Origin: Dysgonomonas sp. Marseille-P4361 | Lineage (GTDB): Bacteria; Bacteroidota; Bacteroidia; Bacteroidales; Dysgonomonadaceae | Length of the DNA: 64,000 bases | NCBI RefSeq assembly: GCF_900343125.1 | Contig: NZ_OPYL01000003.1 | Location: forward strand, 1-64,000 | Direction: 5' to 3' | In this document: positions 7,942 to 16,845 of the stretch, in pieces | Numbering within the stretch: position 1 is the stretch's first letter | Layout of the letters: each line of letters opens with the position of its first letter | Notes under the pieces: model-generated | Seen by the model: the letters and a program-made list of their open reading frames with translations, nothing else | Databases searched by the model: none | What the model was told of the DNA's origin: nothing | Made by a program: the position numbers and the translations under genes

Positions 7942-8658
7942 ATGCGTATAATAAACGATATAAATTCAATTAAGGAGCATTTTGCTGATCATGAAACGTT
8001 TAGCACGAATGATATTTTCCAATTTTACAAAATCAAAGAACCACAAATTCCACGAGCTACTGTAAATTGGAGAATTTATAATCTTGTTCACAGCGGTCAA
8101 CTACAACGTGTTGGTCGGGGCATATATAAAATTGGCAAATCGACTACATTTAAGCCGATGTTATCTAATAAGACGAAGAAGGTTGCAAACCAAGTAAAGA
8201 AGAATTTTCCGTATATCAACTTCTGTGTATGGGAACTTTCCGTAGTAAATCAGTTTAGCCAACATCTCATAAACTATAACGTGCATTTTGTAGATGTGGA
8301 ACGAGATGTAGTTGATTCAGTATATTATAATTTAAGAGAAACCAATTCAAAGGTAATGCACATTAAAAACCTCTATGACGGCTTGTCTGACTGGTCTGAT
8401 TATATTATTGTCCGCTCTTTGGTTTCCCATGCTCCTTTACAGGAAATGCACAAAATACCGGTTGCCACTTTGGAGAAAATTCTTGTCGATTTATTTTCTG
8501 ACAAAGAGTTTATATCATTTCAAGGCAGCGAAATATATACAATCTTTGAAAATGCCCTTGACGCATATACCGTTAATGAAAGCGCAATGCTTCGCTATGC
8601 GGACAGGAAGAAAAAGAAAGAGAAAATACAAAGTTTATTAAAAACTATAAATGCATAA
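7942..8658 (+). CDS. Orphan AbiEi-like regulator (DUF6577-type)
   Basis: This 238-residue protein has an N-terminal winged-helix region (residues 15-70: F-S-T-N-D-I-F, then R-A-T-V-N-W-R-I-Y and V-G-R-G-I-Y-K-I-G). A longer alpha/beta domain follows, like AbiEi antitoxins and transcriptional regulators of type IV toxin-antitoxin systems. No AbiEii nucleotidyltransferase toxin follows; the next 450 bp are empty. The gene therefore stands alone, either because the toxin was lost or because this family works alone as a regulator. A perfect inverted repeat over its promoter suggests autoregulation. Family assignment is from pattern memory; the HTH part is the safest. Confidence 0.6.
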   Translation: MRIINDINSIKEHFADHETFSTNDIFQFYKIKEPQIPRATVNWRIYNLVHSGQLQRVGRGIYKIGKSTTFKPMLSNKTKKVANQVKKNFPYINFCVWELSVVNQFSQHLINYNVHFVDVERDVVDSVYYNLRETNSKVMHIKNLYDGLSDWSDYIIVRSLVSHAPLQEMHKIPVATLEKILVDLFSDKEFISFQGSEIYTIFENALDAYTVNESAMLRYADRKKKKEKIQSLLKTINA

Positions 8659-9111
8659 CCTTAGCATATCAAGAGAAGTAATATTGTTGATATATATATA
8701 TATATACTTTTTATCCGACAAACATTCCTCTCATAGAAAGGGCTAATAAGTCAACACTTTTGAGGAGAATATAACCCAAAGCGTATAGAGGTGTGGAGGT
8801 TGGCAGTTTTATATAAAATCTATTTTAGAATAAGACATAGATTTATCTTCCTCTCATCATCTCCTTAAAAAAAAATCGTGATAAGAATTACCAATCACAA
8901 TCTTATATTTCTTTAATAAACAAATCATTATTACCAAAAGAGTAAATCTGATGCTTATTTATAATGTAAGAGTAATTTACACGCAGGAACGTTTTTAAGG
9001 GAGTAGCTAAATAATTTTTCATATCCAAGTTTGCAATAACCTCTGCTGATGAACTCTCTTCTGCCTTGATTATTTTCTACAGTTTCATCATGACTCACTA
9101 ATATATTAATT
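8659..9111. other. Intergenic region with a TA repeat
   Basis: No gene is supported here. A (TA)n run occupies about 8691-8706. The one minus-strand frame entering at 9182 has no recognisable features and overlaps the adenosyltransferase gene out of frame. The region separates the accessory module from the 3' end of the cobalamin genes. Confidence 0.5.
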
Positions 9112-9681
9112 TCATTCACCTCTTCTTTTATATAGAAAGTGTTTCCACGTCTCTTCTTTATCTCCTGAGTCAAATAGATCATATCTGGCCATCGTGAACA
9201 ACAAATCAGACAAACGATTGATAAACTTTAAAATAATCTCAGGGAGCGGATCTGATTTGTGTAAAGTCCATAGTCGGCGTTCACTTCGTCGTGCTATTGT
9301 CCGTACCAAATGTAGATGTGCTGAAATAACACTACCTCCAGGCAAAATAAAATATTCACTTTTCCCCATTTGCGCGGTCAATCGATCTATCCATCCTTCA
9401 CAGAACTGGATAATATTATCGTCTACTTTATTGGGATTATCTTCTCTGATTGCATTGGGTGTGGCAACTTGCGACATGATCATCATCATTTGATATTGTA
9501 TGTGATACAGTGGCTCATGCCAATCATGATTTGTAGGTAAAAAAGAACGAACTACACCTATCCCGCTATTCAGTTCGTCTAAACATCCATTTGCTTCGAT
9601 ACGAATATCGTCCTTATCGACCCGTTGCCCACCACGAATACCTGTTTTCCCTTTATCTCCGCCCTTTGTATATATTTTCAT
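9112..9681 (-). CDS. cobO/pduO: PduO-type ATP:cob(I)alamin adenosyltransferase
   Basis: This 189-residue protein belongs to the PduO family. The N-terminal M-K-I-Y-T-K-G-G-D-K-G-K-T is the ATP-binding loop, followed by R-I-E-A-N-G-C-L-D-E-L-N-S and, at the C-terminal half, R-T-I-A-R-R-S-E-R-R. It transfers the adenosyl group from ATP to cob(I)alamin or cob(I)yrinate diamide, giving the active coenzyme, in the cytoplasm. It follows the cbiA gene by 6 bp on the same strand, so both form a two-gene operon. One small oddity is G-G-D rather than the more common T-G-D in the loop, which is not expected to abolish activity. Confidence 0.93.
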   Translation of the reverse strand: MKIYTKGGDKGKTGIRGGQRVDKDDIRIEANGCLDELNSGIGVVRSFLPTNHDWHEPLYHIQYQMMMIMSQVATPNAIREDNPNKVDDNIIQFCEGWIDRLTAQMGKSEYFILPGGSVISAHLHLVRTIARRSERRLWTLHKSDPLPEIILKFINRLSDLLFTMARYDLFDSGDKEETWKHFLYKRRGE

Positions 9682-9687
9682 AGCTCC

Positions 9688-10989
9688 TTATTTGAATAAA
9701 TCCAGTATGTTTTTATTTTCAGCCCAGTAAATGTGTGTATAGCCTGCAATAACATTCTTGTATCTCAGTAGTTTAGTATTAACTTCTGCATTTTTAGCAT
9801 TCATCATTGACACTATACTCTTAGCTTCGCTTCTTATATCAGAATAATGAAATTCGTGTCCTTTGAATTTTATACCATTATAGCAAAATTGTCTATAGCC
9901 AAGTTTCAGCTTCATTTGTTCCATCGAAGCTATTTGCTTAAGAACGTTTACCATAGGATATTCAGTTCCGTCATCACTGATAATAGAAGATGATAAATAC
10001 ATCATTCCACCACATTCGGCAAGAATCTTACCTCCCGATTCAGCATATTGCTTTAGGCTGTTTATCATTCCTGTATTTTCACTAAGTTGTTTTACGTATA
10101 ATTCAGGATATCCTCCAGGTAGGTAAATAAAGTCTGCATCAGGCGATTTATTGTCTCGTAACGGACTAAAGAAAGACACTAAGCCTAATTCTTTCAGACT
10201 CTCAATATTCTCGTGATAGACAAAATTAAAGGCTTCGTCTTTTGCTACTGCTATTTTTAGTAAATTGTCAGATATTATTTTGGTTGTTGTATACTGAGGG
10301 AGTGAAGCTTCAGTTTTTGTTATTTCCAGTAATCTGTCGATGTCGATATGTTGCTCTATAGTCGTAGCAACTTTGTTGGCAAAATCGTCAAAGTCATATT
10401 TTCCATCCAATGTTAATCCAAGATGACGTGAAGGAATTTCTATATCCGATTTTTTCGGTAAATACCCCAAAGGTTCAACATCAATATCTTCGCAAGCTTC
10501 TTTCAAAAAATTATAATGACTCTCCGAGCTGACAAAATTGAAAATGACTCCTACTAAATTGATGTTTTTACAATAGTTTTTGAATCCATAAATCAAAGGT
10601 GCAACAGAATATGCTACTGATTTAGCATTGACAACTAATACTACCGGAATTTTTAACATTTCCGCTATTTCAGCACTGCTACCCTTCATTTTATCATAGC
10701 CATCGAATAGACCCATTACTCCTTCTATGATGCCAACATCGGACTTCTGAATATATTTGTTATACAAACTTTCAACGTGTTGCTTCGATGATAAAAAAAG
10801 ATCTAAATTTATTGAATTATTCCCTGATGCCATCGTATGAAACTTTGTATCAATATAATCCGGCCCACATTTAAACGGCTGTACATTCATTCCTCTGTTT
10901 TTCAAAGCCCTTAGTAAGCCTAAAGTTAGAGTCGTTTTCCCTGTACCTGATGATGGAGCTGCTATTATAAAATTGGAAATCGTTGGCAT
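9688..10989 (-). CDS. cbiA: Cobyrinate a,c-diamide synthase
   Basis: This 433-residue protein matches the CbiA/CobB family. The N-terminal dethiobiotin-synthetase-like domain has the P-loop S-S-G-T-G-K-T-T near residue 14, followed by K-C-G-P-D-Y-I-D. The C-terminal class I-type glutamine amidotransferase domain has its nucleophile in A-E-C-G-G-M-M-Y at about 325 and a late histidine in G-Y-T-H-I-Y-W near 419. It amidates the a and c side chains of (hydrogeno)cobyrinate using glutamine and ATP. It is transcribed away from the riboswitch-controlled operon. A TATATTTG -7 box lies only 20 bp before the start and no B12 riboswitch is visible, so this pair may escape B12 repression. Confidence 0.93.
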   Translation of the reverse strand: MPTISNFIIAAPSSGTGKTTLTLGLLRALKNRGMNVQPFKCGPDYIDTKFHTMASGNNSINLDLFLSSKQHVESLYNKYIQKSDVGIIEGVMGLFDGYDKMKGSSAEIAEMLKIPVVLVVNAKSVAYSVAPLIYGFKNYCKNINLVGVIFNFVSSESHYNFLKEACEDIDVEPLGYLPKKSDIEIPSRHLGLTLDGKYDFDDFANKVATTIEQHIDIDRLLEITKTEASLPQYTTTKIISDNLLKIAVAKDEAFNFVYHENIESLKELGLVSFFSPLRDNKSPDADFIYLPGGYPELYVKQLSENTGMINSLKQYAESGGKILAECGGMMYLSSSIISDDGTEYPMVNVLKQIASMEQMKLKLGYRQFCYNGIKFKGHEFHYSDIRSEAKSIVSMMNAKNAEVNTKLLRYKNVIAGYTHIYWAENKNILDLFK

Positions 10990-11008
10990 AGTATATATAT
11001 TTTGAGAA

Positions 11009-11016
11009 CAAATATA
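11009..11016 (-). promoter_or_regulatory. -7 box of the cbiA-cobO operon
   Basis: On the minus strand the sequence reads TATATTTG, matching TAnnTTTG, with the cbiA ATG at 10989. No clear -33 element is seen at normal spacing. The leader would be too short to hold a riboswitch. Confidence 0.45.
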
Positions 11017-11079
11017 TGAAAGATATTTAGTAGTGAATCTTTAAATGAAATTTTCGTACTTCAAATAATCTTATTAATT

Positions 11080-11113
11080 TTTGAGCTAATATTATTAATT
11101 AGTATTAACTTTG
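11080..11113 (+). promoter_or_regulatory. Promoter of the rightward cobalamin operon
   Basis: TTTG at 11080-11083 and TAACTTTG at 11106-11113 (TAnnTTTG) are separated by 22 bp. The aptamer of the B12 riboswitch starts a few bases downstream, so transcription begins immediately before it. Confidence 0.7.
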
Positions 11114-11118
11114 CGCCG

Positions 11119-11321
11119 CTTAGGTGATGTATATCAACATTCGTTGGATACATAAAAGGGAATTCGGTTAAAATCCGAGACAGTGCCCGCTACTGTAAGC
11201 TCAATAGATATCTGAAAACTACTATCGCCACTGTTCAATGAAGAATGGGAAGGCATTTCAGATAGAGCAAGTCAGGAAACCTGCCTAGTAATAATTAATA
11301 CACTCCCGGGGTCAGGAAGTG
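11119..11321 (+). ncRNA. Cobalamin riboswitch 1 with P13 hairpin
   Basis: The aptamer shows the conserved blocks in order: GGGAA followed by a short stem, CAGTGCCCGCTACTGTAAG (stem P5 with loop GCCCGCT), the CACTG...GGGAAGG block, and the closing B12 box GTCAGGAAACCTGCC ending near 11286. About 16 nt later a hairpin (CACTCC / GGAAGTG, 11301-11321) has the loop CGGGGTCA. Its CGGG can pair with CCCG of loop 5, the loop-loop contact known from cobalamin riboswitches. It lies 28 nt before the ATG of the small ORF at 11350, so control of translation start is plausible. Confidence 0.93.
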
Positions 11322-11349
11322 ATTTATTAACTTTTGTCTTTTTCATCTA

Positions 11350-11469
11350 ATGAAATTTTATTTTAGGACATCGCTGCCTTGTGTAGCAGTCAGATTAACT
11401 GATGTATGCTTTATTGATTGTTGTTTAGAAACACCTTGTGAAGAACCACTCAATACTTTAAAGCTATGA
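11350..11469 (+). CDS. Cysteine-containing small ORF, translationally coupled to the PepSY gene
   Basis: This 39-codon frame begins at an ATG 28 nt after the riboswitch hairpin, nearly the same distance (26 nt) as in the btuB-like gene behind riboswitch 3. It ends in a TGA that overlaps the start codon of the PepSY gene (ATGA at 11466-11469). The peptide has four cysteines (P-C-V-A-V, F-I-D-C-C and T-P-C-E-E-P) and no hydrophobic signal. It was not recognised as a known family. The spacing and the ATGA overlap suggest the riboswitch acts on this start and that the PepSY gene is translated by coupling. It could also be a non-functional leader. Confidence 0.45.
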   Translation: MKFYFRTSLPCVAVRLTDVCFIDCCLETPCEEPLNTLKL

Positions 11470-12965
11470 TAAGACGTTTATTTTATTCGCTCCATCGTTT
11501 TTTCGGATTTATTATTTGCTTGCTGTTATCTATGTGGTTTATTACAGGACTAGTGATTATTTATCATCCTTTTCCAAACGTAATTAATGAGCAAAAGTAT
11601 GCAAATCTAGAAACTATTCATCTAAAAGATCAGTCGGTTAATATTATTGATAGTATATCAATAATTACTGCAAACGAGAAGATTAAAAAAATAACATTAG
11701 AGCAATTCCAAGGTCAAGCTAGATACAATATAAAAACAGATAAAAAACTATATCAGCTATCGCCTGATGTAACTAGCTCAAATGAGTGTGTTGATATACA
11801 GAGTATTCAAAATATAGCTAGCAAATGGAGTCAAGGCTCGATATCTAAAATAGACACTTTAATTGAAAGAGATATCTGGATTATGTATAACAGATATATG
11901 AAAGAGTTGCCTATCTATAAGGTACATTTTGATGATGATGAAAAACACCAACTCTATATATCATCTAGAACTGGAGAAGTACAGCAATTCACTTCTTTTT
12001 CTCAAAGGGCATGGGCTTATATGGGAGCTATACCTCATAAATTTTATATTCCAGCTCTTAGAAAAAACACTCGTGTATGGGCTGATACTGTAACTGTTCT
12101 ATCTCTAATAAGCTTATTTGTGGGGCTAACCGGACTTTTTGTCGGAATAGATGCGTATGTACGGAGATATAGGAATAATAAAAGAATTCAATCTCCGTAT
12201 AAAAGAAAAGCATATCGATGGCATCATGTACTAGGAATCATCTTTAGCTTTTTTATCATAACATGGTCAATAAGTGGTGCACTATCTTTAAGGAAAGTAC
12301 CACAATGGATGGCAAAAACACATAACCCTATCCCTATGGGTATAAAAGGCAAAGCAATAAGTTTTGACAGATATATACTTGATCACAAGGATATACTAAA
12401 ACAATATGATGAAGTAAAACAAATTGAATGGTCTTATTTCCAAGGCAGGCCTGTTTATAATGTTGTCATAGGGAATCAACAGATGTCATTTGATGCTTCA
12501 ACCTCTGTAGTACAAGAATTAAATCTGACAGAAGCTGATATTAAAAAAGTCATTTATAACAATCATGGAGAAGTTGACTTCGTTATAGAGACCATTTCGG
12601 ATTACGAAAATTATTATATGCCATGGACAAGAAGTTTAGCTCTGCCAGTCTATAAAGTGACCGTTGCAGATCCTGATAATAGTATTTATTACATCAATCC
12701 AAAGAATGGCGATTATAAATATATAAATGATAATCGTAAAGTGAGAAAATGGCTATTCTATGGCCTTCATTATTTCCATATCAAATGGTTAATTGATCGA
12801 CCTGTACTTTGGACAATTGTAGTATGGACACTGGCTTTAGGATGTACATGTGTGTCATTGACCGGAGTTTGGCTTGGAATTCGATATTATAAGCGAAAAC
12901 TTAGAAAAATAAAAAGATTAATTTGTTCTTCAAATAAAAACAGAAAATGTCAAAAGGTAAAATAA
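11466..12965 (+). CDS. PepSY-domain inner-membrane protein (XusC-like)
   Basis: This 499-residue protein has four membrane segments (about 10-33, 203-227, 249-275, 446-475). Two periplasmic PepSY-type domains lie between segments 1-2 and 3-4. Histidines near the membrane (L-H-R-F-F-G, R-W-H-H-V-L-G, L-H-Y-F-H) suggest heme or metal contacts, as in PepSY transmembrane proteins thought to reduce siderophore-bound or chelated metals. It is the first large gene after a B12 riboswitch and overlaps the start of cobJ-cbiC. In Bacteroides thetaiotaomicron a PepSY protein (XusC) works with a TonB receptor and a DUF4374 lipoprotein. Both partners occur here at 30012-33680 under another B12 riboswitch. 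Its substrate here is unknown. Confidence 0.75.
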   Translation: MIRRLFYSLHRFFGFIICLLLSMWFITGLVIIYHPFPNVINEQKYANLETIHLKDQSVNIIDSISIITANEKIKKITLEQFQGQARYNIKTDKKLYQLSPDVTSSNECVDIQSIQNIASKWSQGSISKIDTLIERDIWIMYNRYMKELPIYKVHFDDDEKHQLYISSRTGEVQQFTSFSQRAWAYMGAIPHKFYIPALRKNTRVWADTVTVLSLISLFVGLTGLFVGIDAYVRRYRNNKRIQSPYKRKAYRWHHVLGIIFSFFIITWSISGALSLRKVPQWMAKTHNPIPMGIKGKAISFDRYILDHKDILKQYDEVKQIEWSYFQGRPVYNVVIGNQQMSFDASTSVVQELNLTEADIKKVIYNNHGEVDFVIETISDYENYYMPWTRSLALPVYKVTVADPDNSIYYINPKNGDYKYINDNRKVRKWLFYGLHYFHIKWLIDRPVLWTIVVWTLALGCTCVSLTGVWLGIRYYKRKLRKIKRLICSSNKNRKCQKVK

Positions 12966-14356
12966 TAGTAGCGGGCATAGGCCCTGGATCGGGTGATGAT
13001 ATAACCCCTGCTGTACTTAATGCAATAAAAATTGCTGATGTAATAGTTGGATATAAATATTATTTCCAATTTATAGAATCGGAAGTAAGGTCAGATGCTC
13101 AATGTGTTGATACTGGAATGAAAAAAGAGCGGGAACGAGCAGAGGAAGCTTTCAATTTTGCAGAAAAAGAGAAGACAGTTTGCGTTATCAGTTCGGGCGA
13201 CTCGGGCATTTATGGTATGGCTCCTTTGATCTACGAAATGAAAAAAGAAAGGGGCAGTGATATTGAAGTTGAGGTGCTTCCGGGTATCAGTGCTTTCCAG
13301 AAAGCAGCCGCATTGTTGGGAGCTCCTATCGGACACGATTTTTGTATTATTTCTCTTTCCGATTTAATGACTCCTTGGGATAAAATTGAGAAGCGAATTA
13401 TTGCTGCGGCATCCGCCGATTTCGTGACAGCTATTTATAATCCCAAAAGCAACGGACGCTATTGGCAATTATATCGTTTGATTGAATTGTTTTTAGAAGA
13501 ACGTTCTCCAGATACTCCCGTGGGTTATATTCGTCAGGCAGGGCGTGAGGAGCAAAAAATAAAAGTGACCACATTGGCCGAATTCAATCCCGAAGAAATA
13601 GATATGTTTACTATTGTTCTGATTGGTAACTCTCAATCTTATATCTACGATGATATGCACATTGTAACTCCTCGCGGATATTATCGTGAAATACGGGATG
13701 AGGAGATCAAGATCGGTCAGGATATAATGATCCGAAGTTTCAGAACAATAGAAAATGAATTGAAAAACAAATATATTCCTCTCGATAAAAAATGGGCGTT
13801 GTTGCATGCCATACATACAACAGCCGATTTTGATATGGAAGATATTCTATATACGGATGATAAGGCTGTTGAAAATATTTATAAAGAGTTTACTAAAGGG
13901 AGAGTAAGAACAATAATTACGGATGTAACAATGGCTGCTTCTGGTATTCGTAAAGGAGCATTAGAGCGCTTGGGTATTGAGGTTAAGTGTTATTTACACG
14001 ACGAACGTGTTACTGACTTGGCAAAGACTAAAGACATCACTCGTACTCAGGCAGGAATTCGCCTTGCTGTAGAAGAATCCCCCAATGCTTTATACGTTTT
14101 CGGCAATGCACCAACGGCATTGATCGAATTATGTGGATTGATCCGCAAAGGAAAAGCACAACCAATAGGTATTGTTGCAGCACCTGTCGGATTTGTCAAT
14201 GTAAGAGAATCAAAACATATGACCAAGCCATTCAAAAGTATTCCGAAATTAATAGTAGAGGGAAGAAAAGGAGGAAGTAATCTGGCTGCAACGTTGGTAA
14301 ATTCTATTCTGACATATGATGATGCTATGCAATTAAAACCAGGTAGAGATCTTTAA
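12947..14356 (+). CDS. cobJ-cbiC: Fused precorrin-3B C17-methyltransferase and precorrin-8X methylmutase
   Basis: This 469-residue protein is a fusion. Residues 1 to about 245 are a CobJ/CbiH SAM-dependent methyltransferase (G-I-G-P-G-S-G near the N-terminus, S-S-G-D-S-G-I-Y-G, L-P-G-I-S-A-F). Residues from about 255 to the end are a CbiC/CobH methylmutase (H-T-T-A-D-F-D, then D-V-T-M-A-A-S-G-I, F-G-N-A-P-T-A-L, and V-G-F-V-N-V-R-E-S-K). The two steps are ring contraction with C17 methylation and later migration of the C11 methyl group to C12, giving (hydrogeno)cobyrinate. The start overlaps the end of the PepSY gene by 19 bp, and cbiP follows after 1 bp. Fusion in this order is known in Bacteroidetes. 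Confidence 0.93.
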   Translation: MSKGKIIVAGIGPGSGDDITPAVLNAIKIADVIVGYKYYFQFIESEVRSDAQCVDTGMKKERERAEEAFNFAEKEKTVCVISSGDSGIYGMAPLIYEMKKERGSDIEVEVLPGISAFQKAAALLGAPIGHDFCIISLSDLMTPWDKIEKRIIAAASADFVTAIYNPKSNGRYWQLYRLIELFLEERSPDTPVGYIRQAGREEQKIKVTTLAEFNPEEIDMFTIVLIGNSQSYIYDDMHIVTPRGYYREIRDEEIKIGQDIMIRSFRTIENELKNKYIPLDKKWALLHAIHTTADFDMEDILYTDDKAVENIYKEFTKGRVRTIITDVTMAASGIRKGALERLGIEVKCYLHDERVTDLAKTKDITRTQAGIRLAVEESPNALYVFGNAPTALIELCGLIRKGKAQPIGIVAAPVGFVNVRESKHMTKPFKSIPKLIVEGRKGGSNLAATLVNSILTYDDAMQLKPGRDL

Positions 14357-14357
14357 A

Positions 14358-15848
14358 ATGACAAAAAGGAAATTAAAACCTATTATGTTTGCCGGTACGG
14401 GAAGCGATGTCGGAAAAAGTGTCATTGCTGCTGCATTTTGTCGCATATTCTTACAAGATGGCTATACTCCAGCACCTTTCAAAGCACAAAATATGTCGCT
14501 CAACTCCTATGCTACTCCCGAAGGTTTTGAAATAGGGAGGGCGCAAGCCGTTCAAGCGGAAGCTGCAGGAATTGCATGTCATACCGATATGAACCCTTTG
14601 TTATTAAAACCATCGGGCGAAAAGATTTGTCAGGTAGTGCTGAATGGGAAGCCGTCAGGAAATCAGAGTGCTTATGAGTATTTTCGTAAAGAAGGTAGAG
14701 ATGAACTACGAAAAGCTGTGAATGATGCTTTCGACAGATTAGATAAACAATATAACCCCATTATTTTAGAAGGAGCTGGCAGTATCTCAGAAATTAATTT
14801 ACGGGATGTTGACTTAGTTAATATTCCGATGGCTATACATGCGAATGCCAATGTGATTCTTGTGGCTGATATAGATCGTGGAGGTGTCTTTGCATCTGTC
14901 TATGGTTCAATAATGCTTCTTCCTCCCGAAGAAAGGAAATACATAAAAGGCATTTTAATTAACAAATTCAGAGGTGATATACGATTATTCGAATCGGGTA
15001 TAAAAATATTAGAAGACCTATGCCATATCCCGGTGATTGGCGTTGTTCCATACTATAAGGACATTCATATCGAAGAAGAAGATTCGGTTGCTCTGCAATC
15101 TAAAAACATACAAGCCTCTCAAGGCAAAGTAAATATTGCAGTTGTATTACTTCGACATATGTCCAATTTTACGGACTTCAATATTCTCGAACGTGATCCT
15201 CGAGTTCATCTTTATTATACGAACAATATAGAAGAAATTGAGCGAGCTGATATTGTACTTATACCGGGAAGTAAAAGTACGATCTCTGATTTATATGAAT
15301 TACGACGCAATGGAGTAGCGCAGAGCATTATCAAGGCTCACAAAGAAGGAGCTACCGTAGTTGGTATATGTGGTGGTTATCAGATAATGGGAGAAGAAGT
15401 TTGCGACCCGATGCAGATTGAAGGGGATATTGAACGACTGCCAGGCTTAGGTTTATTGCCAACAACAACCAACATCGAGGGAGAAAAAAGAACCTGCCAA
15501 GTACAATTTTCATTTCTCAAATCAGATATTGTATGTACAGGATATGAAATTCATATGGGAGTGACTGTACCCGTAAAAGGAGCAAAAGATTCTCCAGTTA
15601 ATCTTCTGGAAGATGGCAGGCTAGATGGATACTTTGCAAACAATAAATGTTTTGGGACATACATTCATGGGGTATTGGATAATCAAACTGTGATAGATTA
15701 TTTGTTGGCTCCTTATTCGGATAAACTTCAGAATAAATCATTTGATTATAAAGCTTTCAAAGAAGAACAGTATGATACGCTTGCTGATCATGTTAGAAAG
15801 CATGTAGATATGGATTTGATATACAAGATAATGAGCAGCAATGATTAA
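14358..15848 (+). CDS. cbiP/cobQ: Cobyric acid synthase
   Basis: This 496-residue protein has the CobQ layout. The N-terminal P-loop G-T-G-S-D-V-G-K-S is near residue 12, K-A-Q-N-M-S-L-N-S follows, and the C-terminal glutamine amidotransferase domain has the catalytic cysteine in G-I-C-G-G-Y-Q near 337 and a histidine in Y-I-H-G-V-L-D near 435. It adds four amides (b, d, e, g) to adenosylcobyrinate a,c-diamide. It is part of the tightly packed rightward operon. Its stop overlaps the next start by 8 bp. Confidence 0.95.
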   Translation: MTKRKLKPIMFAGTGSDVGKSVIAAAFCRIFLQDGYTPAPFKAQNMSLNSYATPEGFEIGRAQAVQAEAAGIACHTDMNPLLLKPSGEKICQVVLNGKPSGNQSAYEYFRKEGRDELRKAVNDAFDRLDKQYNPIILEGAGSISEINLRDVDLVNIPMAIHANANVILVADIDRGGVFASVYGSIMLLPPEERKYIKGILINKFRGDIRLFESGIKILEDLCHIPVIGVVPYYKDIHIEEEDSVALQSKNIQASQGKVNIAVVLLRHMSNFTDFNILERDPRVHLYYTNNIEEIERADIVLIPGSKSTISDLYELRRNGVAQSIIKAHKEGATVVGICGGYQIMGEEVCDPMQIEGDIERLPGLGLLPTTTNIEGEKRTCQVQFSFLKSDIVCTGYEIHMGVTVPVKGAKDSPVNLLEDGRLDGYFANNKCFGTYIHGVLDNQTVIDYLLAPYSDKLQNKSFDYKAFKEEQYDTLADHVRKHVDMDLIYKIMSSND

Positions 15849-16845
15849 CGGACACGGAGACGATATTTATAAATATAAGGATCAGATTGCGATCAATTTC
15901 AGTTCGAATATCTATGCAAAACAGGATATGTTAGCCCTGCATACTTTTCTGTGTTTACAACTCCGCAAAGTACACTCTTATCCCGAGCCAGACGCATCTT
16001 CTCTGAATGCTTTACTTGCAGAGAAACATCAGATAAAAGTTGAAAATATTCAGGTTACGAACGGTGCGACCGAAGCAATCTATTTATTGGCTCAAACTTA
16101 TCAAAATAGCCGTTCCGCTATTATCATTCCGACATTTAGCGAATACGAAGATGCTTGCAGAATCAATAGACATCAGCTAAGATATTACAAAGACCTGAAT
16201 CAAATTGAAGATAATATAGACATCGTTTGGCTTTGCAATCCCAATAATCCAGATGGTAGAATCTATGATGTCGATTATTTGATACAAGTGATCGAAGACC
16301 ATCCTAATATTTTATTTGTGATTGACCAATCCTATGCTTCTTTTTCGAATTTGCCAGTATTAAGTGTTCAAAAAACAATCGCTTATAAAAATGTAATTCT
16401 ACTACACTCAATGACAAAGCAGTATGCAATTCCAGGCTTGCGTTTGGGATACATTACGGCTCATAGTTCAGTTATTGAAAAAGTAAACATATACCGTATG
16501 CCTTGGTCGGTAAACACTTTGGCCATCGAGGGCGGAAAATATCTGATTGATAATGATTCGGAACAGATCAATATTGAAGAATATTTATCTGAATCGAAAA
16601 GATTGCAGTGTAAGTTAGCGAATATCCAAGGTTTAGAAGTAGTGCCTAGTCCGACACACTATTTCTTATGCAGACTTAAAGACAAAAAGGCTTCTGATTT
16701 GAAGCAATGGTTGATTGAAAAATACGGTATATTAATTCGTGATGCTTCTAATTTCAGAGGACTCAATGAGCATTATTTCCGTATTGCTACACAATCGCCA
16801 GACGAGAATGAACAACTAATTAAAGCCCTCAAAGGATGGATATAA
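15841..16845 (+). CDS. cobD (PLP enzyme): Threonine-phosphate decarboxylase
   Basis: This 334-residue aminotransferase-fold PLP enzyme contains Q-V-T-N-G-A-T-E-A-I, C-N-P-N-N-P-D-G and the Schiff-base lysine in H-S-M-T-K-Q-Y near residue 192, followed by G-L-R-L-G-Y. It is named CobC in some schemes. It makes (R)-1-amino-2-propanol phosphate, the linker of the nucleotide loop. The identity follows from family features and from its place between cbiP and cbiB, whose product uses this compound. The start overlaps cbiP and the end overlaps cbiB, indicating coupled translation. Confidence 0.9.
   Translation: MINGHGDDIYKYKDQIAINFSSNIYAKQDMLALHTFLCLQLRKVHSYPEPDASSLNALLAEKHQIKVENIQVTNGATEAIYLLAQTYQNSRSAIIIPTFSEYEDACRINRHQLRYYKDLNQIEDNIDIVWLCNPNNPDGRIYDVDYLIQVIEDHPNILFVIDQSYASFSNLPVLSVQKTIAYKNVILLHSMTKQYAIPGLRLGYITAHSSVIEKVNIYRMPWSVNTLAIEGGKYLIDNDSEQINIEEYLSESKRLQCKLANIQGLEVVPSPTHYFLCRLKDKKASDLKQWLIEKYGILIRDASNFRGLNEHYFRIATQSPDENEQLIKALKGWI

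Noticed and set aside
8955-9182. Minus-strand frame of 75 codons downstream of the adenosyltransferase
   Set aside because: It overlaps the 3' end of a certain gene out of frame and has no recognisable features or start signal.
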